A DNA stretch of 5,996 bases from Bacteroides sp. (GCA_030151845.1 JASLCM010000138.1:1-5996); one strand, 5' to 3'. Positions 1-5,885 are shown, counted from the first letter of the stretch. The notes: a model not told the origin generated them from the letters alone. A program made the numbers and translations.

Positions 1-62
1 GACTCGAACCCGCGACCCCCTGCGTGACAGGCAGGTATTCTAACCAACTGAACTACCACACC
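1..62 (-). tRNA. tRNA-Asp (anticodon GTC), 3' end cut off by window edge
   Basis: Read on the minus strand from position 62, the sequence folds as a tRNA. It has the acceptor 5' strand GGTGTGG, a D-arm starting GTTC with a GGTTA loop, an anticodon stem CCTGC/GCAGG enclosing the loop CTGTCAC, a five-base variable loop, and a T-arm with the strand GCGGG and the loop TTCGAGT. The anticodon GTC is at positions 28-26, so it decodes GAC/GAU as aspartate. The molecule runs off the left edge. Most of the 3' strand of the T-stem, the 3' acceptor strand and the discriminator (about 12 nt, plus CCA if encoded) are missing. It has its own promoter about 45 nt upstream, so a short 5' leader should be removed by RNase P. 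Confidence 0.95.
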
Positions 63-105
63 ATTTTTTGTTTTAAACAAGCATCAATCTCTCTTGATTG
101 CGTTG

Positions 106-136
106 CAAAGGTATTGAATCTTTTTGATTTTGCAAC
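106..136 (-). promoter_or_regulatory. Bacteroidota-type promoter of tRNA-Asp
   Basis: On the minus strand, TACCTTTG (113 to 106) is a perfect match to the Bacteroidota -7 consensus TAnnTTTG. GTTG (136 to 133) sits exactly 19 bp upstream and matches the -33 element TTTG at three of four bases. Transcription should start around 100-102, giving a precursor leader of about 40 nt before the mature tRNA 5' end at 62. The leader begins with a small possible hairpin (GATTG at 96-100 against CAATC at 85-89). The promoter is inferred from the consensus only. Confidence 0.75.
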
Positions 137-337
137 ACCTTTATCAACTTTTTTTACTTTTTTTCTTCGAATAAAAATAAGGGTGTCTATAACTAATTAA
201 GAGTCAAAATCTTGTATTTATTACGATCAAATAAAATATCAAAATTTTTTTTCTGTTCTTAAATGACACAAGAAAAACGAACCTTATATTCTTAAATAAT
301 GTTTGTAAGCTATAGGGAAAACTATATCTTAGTGTAT
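137..337. other. AT-rich intergenic gap between the tRNA promoter and yqgE
   Basis: This stretch is very AT-rich, with several T and A runs (for example around 148-163 and 245-252), and I see no gene in it. Its right part must hold the yqgE promoter, but there is no clean match. TATATTCT at 285-292 keeps only the first six positions of TAnnTTTG and lacks a convincing -33 element. AATGTTTG at 298-305 has the TTTG end but not the leading T. An ATG at 299 is in frame with yqgE but is probably not the start (see that entry). Confidence 0.5.
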
Positions 338-937
338 ATGAAGCTGAATACAGACATCTTGAATTTATTTAAAATAGAGTCGAATAATATAGTTCCAGCC
401 AAAGGGAGGATTCTTATAGCTGCCCCATTTTTAGTTGAGCCAGATTTTGGTAGATCTGTAATACTATTAATAGAACATACAGAACAAGGAAGTATGGGGT
501 TAGTCTTTAATAGAATTATGCGTTACAACCTTAATCACTTGATAAAAGGTTTAGATGAGTTGGAGCCTATTCCCTTGTATAAAGGAGGGCCTATAGGAAT
601 GGATACTCTTTTTTATTTGCACGATTTAGAAGATGTTCCAAACTCTCTCTCTATGGGAAATGGAATTTACTTAAATGGCGATTTTAACGCAGTTAAAGAG
701 TACTTATTGTCAGGGAGGTATAAAGAGGGGAGAGTACGTTTCTTTTTAGGTTATTCAGGTTGGGATAGCAAACAAATTATAGATGAGCTTAAGACCAATA
801 CCTGGGTTGTCGCTGAGGAAAATCTAACCTTTTTACTGGATGAGCCAATTGATAGGTTATGGAAGAGCACCTTAGAGCGTTTGGGCTATAAATACAAAAC
901 CTGGTCGAAGTTTCCTCAAATTCCAGCTCTGAATTAA
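338..937 (+). CDS. yqgE: YqgE/AlgH family protein (UPF0301, DUF179)
   Basis: A 199-residue protein of the YqgE/AlgH family, a widespread soluble fold whose molecular role is not settled; older literature linked AlgH to alginate regulation in Pseudomonas. The family landmarks appear in order: an N-terminal segment G23-R-I-L-I-A-A-P-F-L with FGRSV at 37-41 and a conserved EHTEQGSMGLVFNR block (46-59); YKGGPIG with a following LH (81-95); and FLGYSGWDSKQ plus W156 (136-156). Length is normal for the family. I chose the ATG at 338 over the in-frame ATG at 299. Bacteroidales homologues, as I remember them, begin only a few residues before the FKIESNN segment, and the extra 13 residues look like AT-rich intergenic DNA. 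The gene is probably monocistronic. Its 3' end overlaps the convergent acetyltransferase gene by 4 bp, with no clear terminator. Confidence 0.9.
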   Translation: MKLNTDILNLFKIESNNIVPAKGRILIAAPFLVEPDFGRSVILLIEHTEQGSMGLVFNRIMRYNLNHLIKGLDELEPIPLYKGGPIGMDTLFYLHDLEDVPNSLSMGNGIYLNGDFNAVKEYLLSGRYKEGRVRFFLGYSGWDSKQIIDELKTNTWVVAEENLTFLLDEPIDRLWKSTLERLGYKYKTWSKFPQIPALN

Positions 938-1470
938 AGATTGTTTATTTTTTGTAAAATAAGAGCATCTTGGAATCTTCCCTCAAAGAGATGCCAGTCC
1001 TTAAGAACCCCAGCTTTATGAAATCCTACCGATTCGAACAGGTTGAGGCTAGGTTGGTTGCTGCTGGGGACTTCTGCATAGAGCTGATGCAGTTGCAAAC
1101 AGGTAAATGCATATTTTGTAAGGCTTTCTAGTGCCTGTTTTGCATATCCTTTTTCTCTTTCTTCTTTTAAAATAACAACACCAACCTCAGCTCTTTGGTG
1201 ATGGGGAGAAAAGTGAAACAAATCAATCGCTCCTATGGTTTTACCAGACTGGATTACATCTATCATAAGTCTGAGTTGCTGGTCTATGAATAGATCGTTC
1301 TGGCTCTCTTCAATATAACGTCTTAAACTATAAAAGGAGTAGGGAGCTCTGGATGCACCAACAGACCAATGTTCAGGGTTATTTTCAATTTGATACATAA
1401 CCTCAAGGTCTTCTGGTTCTACTGCTCTAAGTTGGATCTCTCGATTCTTTAAATAAGGGTACTCTTTCAT
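934..1470 (-). CDS. GNAT-family N-acetyltransferase (RimJ/RimL/SpeG-like)
   Basis: A complete 178-residue GNAT acetyltransferase, which would transfer acetyl from acetyl-CoA to an amine. The N-terminus (IQLRAVEPEDLEVMYQIEN, residues 12-30) is the opening strand-helix typical of the RimJ/RimL/SpeG branch. The beta-bulge strand AEVGVVI (94-100) leads into the pyrophosphate-binding loop R105-E-K-G-Y-A110, which fits the motif A pattern R/Q-x-x-G-x-G/A. The C-terminal half has N138, S141, L143 and the VGF at 148-150 expected in motif B. The substrate cannot be told: ribosomal protein N-terminus, polyamine or small molecule are all possible. It is last in a leftward block with recR and a small membrane protein, starting 5 bp after the membrane protein's stop, and shares 4 bp with yqgE tail-to-tail. 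The upstream signal is only an A-rich tract. Confidence 0.9.
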   Translation of the reverse strand: MKEYPYLKNREIQLRAVEPEDLEVMYQIENNPEHWSVGASRAPYSFYSLRRYIEESQNDLFIDQQLRLMIDVIQSGKTIGAIDLFHFSPHHQRAEVGVVILKEEREKGYAKQALESLTKYAFTCLQLHQLYAEVPSSNQPSLNLFESVGFHKAGVLKDWHLFEGRFQDALILQKINNL

Positions 1471-1475
1471 CTTTT

Positions 1476-1934
1476 TTATTCCATGTTCTCTTTTTCCATG
1501 TATAGCTCTCTTCTCAATCTCTTTTCACTAGGGATACAAAAAAGTGTTGCGGTAAGTGCTATTAGTGCACAAAAAGTTCCTGTATTACTCATTGTTAGAT
1601 AGTAAGAAATAAAGCCGGCCAGTGCAACTCCTTCTAGAGTAAGTAAACGTAAAATACTCCAGAGTTGATATTTTTTTAACGCATCTAGGGTAGATAAGTT
1701 TACGATTTTCTTGTCTACAATTTTACTAAAGTATTTCAATGATAGGGGAATTGCTGCAGCTGTTCCTAAAATGAGTAAAGTCTCAGTAAGATAAATCACT
1801 TGTTCTTTTCCTACTAATTGCCCAATAGGGAAGAGGTTTAGCTCGGCAACAACAACTAATACTATGGGGATGCCCCATATTAAATAAAACAAAAACTGTA
1901 GCCTAAATACTATTTTTTTAATGTACTCTTCCAT
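1476..1934 (-). CDS. Small integral membrane protein, function unknown
   Basis: A 152-residue protein with about four hydrophobic helices, near residues 13-31, 47-66, 91-113 and 118-134. The link around 67-90 is positively charged (KYFSKIVDKK...LKKYQ) and the C-terminal tail is basic then acidic (SEKRLRRELYMEKENME). It has no signal peptide cleavage site, no cysteine pair and no catalytic motif that I recognise. The positive loops suggest both termini and the central loop face the cytoplasm. I recall similar unnamed proteins between recR and a GNAT gene in Bacteroides, so it is probably a conserved Bacteroidales protein, but I cannot confirm this here. Its start lies 3 bp after the recR stop, so it should be translated from the recR transcript. 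No function is assigned. Confidence 0.8.
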   Translation of the reverse strand: MEEYIKKIVFRLQFLFYLIWGIPIVLVVVAELNLFPIGQLVGKEQVIYLTETLLILGTAAAIPLSLKYFSKIVDKKIVNLSTLDALKKYQLWSILRLLTLEGVALAGFISYYLTMSNTGTFCALIALTATLFCIPSEKRLRRELYMEKENME

Positions 1935-1937
1935 AAA

Positions 1938-2555
1938 TTAAATAATTCCGGTAAACGCTGTTCTATTCACAATACTTCTTCCAAGTGTTATCTCATCGGC
2001 ATATTCCAGTTCATCTCCTATTGAGACACCACGTGCTAGGACACTCACCTTAACGTCTAGATCTTTTAATTTTCTATAGATGTAAAAATTGGTAGTATCG
2101 CCCTCCATAGTGGTACTCAAAGCGAGAATAACCTCTTTAACACCAGATTCTTTCACTCTATTAATGAGGCTTTCTATTGTTAGGTCATTGGGGCCAACTC
2201 CATCCATTGGGGAGATAATCCCCCCTAAAACATGGTATACCCCACGGTGCTGTTGTGTTGCCTCGATAGCCATAACATCGCGAATATTCTCTACTACGCA
2301 AACGATACTTTTATCTCTTAACGTGTTGGCGCATATTTCACAAATAGCTGTATCAGAGATATTGTGGCACATCTTACAATATTTTACTTCATTTTTGAGT
2401 TTTATGATGGCATTCCCAAACGCTTCGACCTCTCTCTTCTCTTGGCGTAAAAGGTGTAAAACTAATCGAAGTGCAGTCTTTTTACCTATTCCTGGTAGTT
2501 TGGCAAATTCATCGATTGCCTTTTCTAACAAAATAGATGGATATTCTTGGTTCAT
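1938..2555 (-). CDS. recR: Recombination protein RecR
   Basis: A 205-residue RecR, the ring-forming partner of RecO (and RecF) that helps load RecA at single-strand gaps. Parts in order: a helix-hairpin-helix around LPGIGKKTALRL (20-31); a C4 zinc finger with C60, C63, C72 and C75; a Toprim domain from ICVVE-type strand VCVVE (85-89) through GVYHVLGG (105-112) to TTMEGDTTNFYI (148-159); and the C-terminal ARGVSIGDELEYADEITLGRS (174-194). All key residues are present and length is normal. I chose the ATG at 2555 (MNQEYP), not an in-frame upstream start at 2588. The shorter form matches Bacteroides RecR N-termini as I remember them, and a TAnnTTTG promoter element at 2577-2584 lies inside the extension. 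It is the first gene of a leftward block with the membrane protein and acetyltransferase. Confidence 0.96.
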   Translation of the reverse strand: MNQEYPSILLEKAIDEFAKLPGIGKKTALRLVLHLLRQEKREVEAFGNAIIKLKNEVKYCKMCHNISDTAICEICANTLRDKSIVCVVENIRDVMAIEATQQHRGVYHVLGGIISPMDGVGPNDLTIESLINRVKESGVKEVILALSTTMEGDTTNFYIYRKLKDLDVKVSVLARGVSIGDELEYADEITLGRSIVNRTAFTGII

Positions 2556-2576
2556 TTTATAATCAATCTTTTGCTG

Positions 2577-2584
2577 CAAAGATA
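2577..2584 (-). promoter_or_regulatory. -7 promoter element of the recR block
   Basis: TATCTTTG on the minus strand (2584 to 2577) is a perfect TAnnTTTG. The place 19 bp upstream (2607 to 2604) reads GTAG, a poor -33 element that falls inside a dyad at 2601-2619. The predicted start of transcription is near 2571-2573, giving a leader of about 16-18 nt to the ATG at 2555. This position supports the shorter recR start. Confidence 0.55.
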
Positions 2585-2600
2585 ACAATCTAATAAGAAT

Positions 2601-2619
2601 TTTCTACTAAGCTTAGAAA
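2601..2619. repeat. Nested inverted repeat between the divergent recR and symporter promoters
   Basis: TTTCTA (2601-2606) and TAGAAA (2614-2619) are perfect inverted repeats separated by 7 bp. Nested in and overlapping them is the 10-bp palindrome CTAAGCTTAG (2607-2616). The dyad covers the -33 position of the recR promoter and lies just upstream of the expected -33 of the symporter promoter. That is where a shared operator would sit. AT-rich DNA yields such repeats by chance, so a role is only suggested. Confidence 0.4.
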
Positions 2620-2648
2620 CATCTAAAAGATTACGATATAAATATTTG

Positions 2649-2656
2649 TATCTTTG
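2649..2656 (+). promoter_or_regulatory. -7 promoter element of the symporter-engB block
   Basis: TATCTTTG is a perfect TAnnTTTG ending only 9 bp before the symporter ATG at 2666. The base triplet TTG at 2654-2656, which could be read as an in-frame alternative start codon, is the end of this element. The -33 position (around 2626-2629) reads AAAG and is poor. If it is used, transcription starts about 4-6 nt before the ATG, which makes the mRNA nearly leaderless. Confidence 0.55.
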
Positions 2657-2665
2657 CACTCAATT

Positions 2666-4123
2666 ATGGAAGTTTTACTAACAATATTCATTTATTTCTC
2701 ATTGCTGCTTTTAATATCTCGCTTTGCAGGTAAAGGAAGTGGAACAAATGCAGCCTTTTTCAAAGGAGAGAACAGGTCGCCTTGGTATATCGTTTCAATA
2801 GGAATGATAGGAGCTTCAATTTCTGGAGTAACTTTTGTTTCTGTTCCAGGAATGGTACGAACTATTGATATGACTTATATGCAGATGGTCTTTGGTTTTT
2901 TCTTTGGCTATCTAGTGGTGGCACATCTACTACTTCCTTTGTACTACCGCTTAAATCTTACAAGTATTTATACCTATTTAGGTAAAAGACTTGGAAATCG
3001 CTCTTATGTTACAGGCTCTCTTTTCTTTTTGTTGTCTAGAATGTTGGGAACAGCAGCTAAACTGTATTTAGTATGCCTTATTCTCTATACCTATGTATTT
3101 GATGGCCTAGTTCCTTTTGGTTTGATTGCCGCAGGAGCTATTTTATTAGTTTGGCTATACACGAATAAGAGTGGTATAAAAACAATTGTATGGACAGATG
3201 CCTTGCAAACACTGTGTTTGGTTTTAGCTCTTTTAGGTATAATTTACTCGGTTGTAACCCAGTTAAATTTTACCTTTCCAGAGATGGTGGAGGCTATAAG
3301 CGAGAGTTCTATGAGTCGAATCTTTGTATTTGATGATTGGATCTCTAAAAGAAATTTCTTTAAACAGTTTTTTAGCGGAATTTTTATTGTCATTGTTATG
3401 ACAGGATTGGATCAAGATATGATGCAGAAGAATCTGACTTGTAAGAACCTAAGAGATGCTCAAAAAAATATGTATTGTTATGGTTTCTCTTTTGTTCCCC
3501 TTAACTTTTTGTTTCTTTGTCTTGGTATTTTATTGGTTCTATTAGCAGGAAAACTCAATTTGGCTTTACCTCCAGTTAATGACGACATACTACCTATGTT
3601 TACCACTCAAGGGCATCTAGGAAGAGGTGTGTTAGTACTCTTTACCATTGGTATTATTGCTGCAGCGTTTAGTAACTCCGACTCGGCATTAACAGCAATG
3701 ACAACCAGCTTCTGTGTGGATATTCTTCGAACAGAAGAAGAGAAGGATCCTCTTGTAGCAAAGAGAAAGCGAAGAGTTGTACATATGATACTCTCTGTTT
3801 TACTGGTTCTATTCATTTGTTTGATTCGTTTAATCAATAGTCAGAGTGTTATAGATGTAATTTATATAATAGCCTCCTATACATATGGTCCGTTATTGGG
3901 TATGTTTGCCTTTGGCTTATTAACCAAACGCTTAGCAAAAGACAAACTAGTTCCATGGATAGCTATAGCTTCTCCTCTTCTATGCTATGCAATAGACTTT
4001 TGGGTTGGTCGGTCTTTTGGATATAAATTTGGGTATGAACTGTTAATGTTAAATGGATTAATTACATTTACCGGACTTTATCTCTTTTCTAATCGTCCAG
4101 AAAAAGTTATTCTCGTAAAATAA
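2666..4123 (+). CDS. Sodium:solute symporter family (SSS/SSF) transporter, substrate unknown
   Basis: A 485-residue inner-membrane protein with about 13 hydrophobic segments across its length, as expected for the SSS family, which couples Na+ entry to solute uptake. Family signatures include GMIGASISGVTFVSVPG (46-62) in the first core helix, SRMLGTAAKLYL (124-135), VWTDALQT (175-182), GLDQDMMQKNLTCKNLRDAQ (247-266), and FSNSDSALTAMTTSFCVDIL (335-354). The S/D-rich turn at 336-340 lies where the Na2 sodium site of the vSGLT/PutP fold is built. A basic cytoplasmic loop with KRKRR (366-370) follows. The substrate (sugar, amino acid, sialic acid or other) cannot be read from sequence. I chose the ATG at 2666 because the upstream TTG at 2654 is part of the promoter. 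engB begins 6 bp after the stop, so the two are likely co-transcribed. Confidence 0.92.
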   Translation: MEVLLTIFIYFSLLLLISRFAGKGSGTNAAFFKGENRSPWYIVSIGMIGASISGVTFVSVPGMVRTIDMTYMQMVFGFFFGYLVVAHLLLPLYYRLNLTSIYTYLGKRLGNRSYVTGSLFFLLSRMLGTAAKLYLVCLILYTYVFDGLVPFGLIAAGAILLVWLYTNKSGIKTIVWTDALQTLCLVLALLGIIYSVVTQLNFTFPEMVEAISESSMSRIFVFDDWISKRNFFKQFFSGIFIVIVMTGLDQDMMQKNLTCKNLRDAQKNMYCYGFSFVPLNFLFLCLGILLVLLAGKLNLALPPVNDDILPMFTTQGHLGRGVLVLFTIGIIAAAFSNSDSALTAMTTSFCVDILRTEEEKDPLVAKRKRRVVHMILSVLLVLFICLIRLINSQSVIDVIYIIASYTYGPLLGMFAFGLLTKRLAKDKLVPWIAIASPLLCYAIDFWVGRSFGYKFGYELLMLNGLITFTGLYLFSNRPEKVILVK

Positions 4124-4129
4124 AAAAGT

Positions 4130-4735
4130 ATGAATATAGATACCGCAAGATTTGTAATAAGTAATACAGATATTCAAAAATGTCCTCAGGATCAAATTCC
4201 AGAATATGCATTTATTGGTCGTTCAAACGTAGGGAAATCTAGTTTAATAAATATGTTGGCCAATCGCAAAGAACTTGCAATGACATCTTCCAAGCCTGGA
4301 AAAACTCTGTTAATTAATCATTTTATCATTAATGAAGAGTGGTTTTTGGTTGACTTGCCTGGTTATGGTTATGCTAGGAGGCAACAAAAAGAGCGAGAAA
4401 ATATCCAGCGAATCATAGAAGATTATGTTTTAGAGCGAGAACAATTGTGCTGTTTATTCGTTTTGGTTGATTGTAGGCATGAGCCGCAGCAAATTGATGT
4501 TGAGTTCATGGAGTGGTTGAACGAACATGATGTTCCTTTTGCCATTATTTTCACAAAAGGAGATAAATTAAAAAAAGGACAACTAGATAAGCAAATCAAT
4601 ACTTATCTCAACCATCTATTGAAAATTTGGATAGAGTTGCCACCCTATTTTATAACCTCCTCACAAACAAAAATAGGTCGTGAAGAGGTGTTGAGTTATA
4701 TAGAAAAAGTGAATGGTATTTATTATAAAATGTAA
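4130..4735 (+). CDS. engB: Ribosome biogenesis GTP-binding protein EngB (YihA/YsxC)
   Basis: A 201-residue TRAFAC-class GTPase of the EngB family, which acts in assembly of the large ribosomal subunit in the cytoplasm and is essential in many bacteria. The GTPase motifs are intact: G1/P-loop GRSNVGKSS (30-38), a G2 threonine at T59 in PGKTLLINHF (56-65), G3 DLPGYG (75-80), G4 TKGDK (142-146), and a G5-like TSS (176-178). The insertion after G3 with YARRQQKER and the VDCRHEPQQID segment (113-123) are typical of EngB. Length is normal for the family. It sits 6 bp after the symporter and 3 bp before the DUF4923 gene, with no promoter element visible in either gap. It is therefore probably expressed from the symporter promoter or from an unrecognised promoter within the symporter gene. 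Confidence 0.96.
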   Translation: MNIDTARFVISNTDIQKCPQDQIPEYAFIGRSNVGKSSLINMLANRKELAMTSSKPGKTLLINHFIINEEWFLVDLPGYGYARRQQKERENIQRIIEDYVLEREQLCCLFVLVDCRHEPQQIDVEFMEWLNEHDVPFAIIFTKGDKLKKGQLDKQINTYLNHLLKIWIELPPYFITSSQTKIGREEVLSYIEKVNGIYYKM

Positions 4736-4738
4736 GTT

Positions 4739-5335
4739 ATGAAAAGAATATTTCTTGTTTTATTCTCTATGTATGTTCTTGGAGGATTGGAAGTTCAAGC
4801 ACAGTCTTTTAAGGATTTATTTAATAAAGATAAGATAACAAAAACAGTTTCTGATTTAACAGGAATATCTGCACCTTTAAATGTAGAGGGAAAGTGGGGC
4901 TATCAAGGGCCAGCAGTAGAGTTTAAGTCGGATAATTTATTAAATAAGGCTGGGGGTGCAGTAGCCTCGTCGGCTTTAGAGAAGAAACTTGACAAGCAAT
5001 TAAGTAGGATAGGTTTTCGAAAAAATAGAGTGGAATTTGATTTTCATTCAGACAGTACATTTGTGAGTAAGTTTGCTGGAAGAACACTGAATGGAAAGTA
5101 CAGCATAAATACAGAGACAGATGAGATTGTTTTAAGTTATGGAGATTTAGTGAACTTTACAGCTAAGGTGAATCAAACACCAACTTTACTATCTTTACTG
5201 TTTGATGCAGATAAACTCTTGCAATTTGCAAACTATGTAGCCAAGCAATCTACCAATCAGACGGTGAAATCTTTAAGCTCCATTGCCGAATCTTACGATG
5301 GTATGCGTATGGGTATTGAATTAAAAAAGAAATAG
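4739..5335 (+). CDS. Exported DUF4923-family protein, function unknown
   Basis: A 198-residue protein that I recognise as the Bacteroidales DUF4923 family, which has no known function. A signal peptide is clear: MKR, a hydrophobic stretch at 4-17 and a probable signal peptidase I site after VQA (residue 21), with no lipobox cysteine. The mature protein opens with FKDLFNKDKI (24-33), then GKWGYQGPAVEFKSDNLL (51-68), an alanine-rich AGGAVASSALEKKLDKQL helix (71-88), a strand-rich middle with DFHSDSTF and LNGKYSIN (101-124), and ends SYDGMRMGIELKKK (185-198). The W-x-Y and S-D-S-T-F / G-K-Y pattern resembles a lipocalin-like beta-barrel (inference). It has no cysteines. The ATG follows the engB stop by 3 bp, so translation is probably coupled to engB. 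There is no T-run terminator after it. Confidence 0.85.
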   Translation: MKRIFLVLFSMYVLGGLEVQAQSFKDLFNKDKITKTVSDLTGISAPLNVEGKWGYQGPAVEFKSDNLLNKAGGAVASSALEKKLDKQLSRIGFRKNRVEFDFHSDSTFVSKFAGRTLNGKYSINTETDEIVLSYGDLVNFTAKVNQTPTLLSLLFDADKLLQFANYVAKQSTNQTVKSLSSIAESYDGMRMGIELKKK

Positions 5336-5352
5336 GAAGAAACTATTTTAAC

Positions 5353-5386
5353 AGTTTTTGATTGAGCGCATTGCTATTCAAAAACT
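5353..5386. repeat. 9-bp perfect inverted repeat upstream of the DUF1573 gene
   Basis: AGTTTTTGA (5353-5361) and TCAAAAACT (5378-5386) are perfect inverted repeats with a 16-base loop, inside which AGC and GCT could pair to extend the stem. The right arm ends 8 bp before the -7 element of the DUF1573 promoter, and the probable -33 TTG (5371-5373) lies in the loop. It could be an operator or an RNA hairpin at the end of the upstream transcript. It is not a classical terminator, because the bases after it are A-rich rather than a T-run. Confidence 0.5.
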
Positions 5387-5402
5387 AAAATTAGTATATT
5401 TG
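5371..5402 (+). promoter_or_regulatory. Bacteroidota-type promoter of the DUF1573 gene
   Basis: TATATTTG (5395-5402) is a perfect TAnnTTTG. A TTG at 5371-5373 lies 21 bp upstream, slightly wider than the usual spacing of about 19 bp. Transcription should start around 5406-5408, leaving a leader of about 10 nt to the ATG at 5417 or 22 nt to the ATG at 5429. Confidence 0.6.
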
Positions 5403-5416
5403 TTTTTACATTTAAA

Positions 5417-5818
5417 ATGAAAAGAATTATGAAAAGAGGATTTGCATATACATTTATGTTTCTGTTTTGTGCCGTAACGATGTTTGCACAAACGGCAGCC
5501 GAGGTTAAATTTGATAAGACTACACATAATTTTGGAACATTTTCAGAAAACAAGCCTGTAGTAACTGCTACTTTTACTTTTACAAATGTAGGAAATGCGC
5601 CCTTGGTTATTCATCAGGCTATTGCTTCTTGTGGATGTACAGTTCCTGAATACACTCAAGAGCCTGTTTTGCCAGGTAAAACAGGAGTAATAAAGGTTAC
5701 CTATAATGGAGAAGGAAGATATCCTGGGCATTTTAAAAAATCAATCGTGTTACGAACAAATGCTAAGACAGCAACAATACGTTTGTACATAGAGGGAGAA
5801 ATGACTCCTAAAGAGTAA
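5417..5818 (+). CDS. Secreted DUF1573 domain protein
   Basis: A 133-residue exported protein made of one DUF1573 domain, an Ig-like (ASH/MSP-type) beta-sandwich common in Bacteroidota, with no established biochemical role. The signal peptide runs to about residue 24 (basic MKRIMKRG, hydrophobic core 9-23, likely cleavage after MFA). The mature part shows the family pattern: FDKTTHNFGTF (32-42), TFTFTNVGNAPLVI (52-65), the SCGCT motif (71-75) with cysteines 72 and 74, PGKTGVIKVTYN (86-97), and GHFKKSIVLRTNA (104-116). No membrane anchor or lipobox is present, so it is probably periplasmic. Two in-frame starts (5417 and 5429) both leave an intact signal peptide; I list the first, and the second leaves a more normal leader. 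It has its own promoter and terminator, so it is probably a single-gene unit. Confidence 0.88.
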   Translation: MKRIMKRGFAYTFMFLFCAVTMFAQTAAEVKFDKTTHNFGTFSENKPVVTATFTFTNVGNAPLVIHQAIASCGCTVPEYTQEPVLPGKTGVIKVTYNGEGRYPGHFKKSIVLRTNAKTATIRLYIEGEMTPKE

Positions 5819-5846
5819 GAAAATGAGATAAATATATCTATATGAT

Positions 5847-5879
5847 AAAGGAGAATCTTTCTGATTCTCCTTTTTTTTT
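5847..5879 (+). terminator. Rho-independent terminator after the DUF1573 gene
   Basis: AAAGGAGAATC (5847-5857) pairs perfectly with GATTCTCCTTT (5863-5873) around the 5-base loop TTTCT. A run of nine T residues (5871-5879) follows at once, sharing its first three with the stem. It starts 28 bp after the DUF1573 stop codon. On the minus strand the hairpin is followed by only three T residues, so it should act mainly rightward. Confidence 0.88.
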
Positions 5880-5885
5880 GCTTAC

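Noticed and set aside
141..260. T- and A-rich tracts before yqgE as a possible RNA gene or riboswitch
   Set aside because: No stable stem, conserved-looking core or terminator is visible; this is typical AT-rich spacer.
299..337. In-frame upstream ATG that would extend the YqgE-family protein by 13 residues
   Set aside because: The extension reads like AT-rich intergenic DNA and goes beyond the N-terminus expected for Bacteroidales family members; the ATG at 338 fits better.
945..962. TTATTTT / AAAATAA inverted repeat as a terminator for the convergent genes
   Set aside because: The arms are all A/T, it lies inside the coding end of the acetyltransferase gene and is not followed by a T-run of its own; likely chance.
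2089..2562. Open frame on the plus strand opposite recR (157 codons)
   Set aside because: It is the antisense shadow of the conserved recR reading frame and shows no recognisable domain.
2556..2588. Longer RecR start adding 11 residues
   Set aside because: The extension contains the perfect -7 promoter element at 2577-2584, and the known N-terminal pattern begins at the ATG at 2555.
2654..2665. TTG start for the symporter
   Set aside because: The TTG is the end of the TAnnTTTG promoter element; the ATG at 2666 starts directly before the first membrane helix.
3607..3837. Open frame on the minus strand within the symporter gene (76 codons)
   Set aside because: Antisense to a well-conserved segment of the symporter, with low-complexity composition and no start context.
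5543..5731. Open frame on the minus strand within the DUF1573 gene (62 codons)
   Set aside because: Antisense shadow of a recognised domain.
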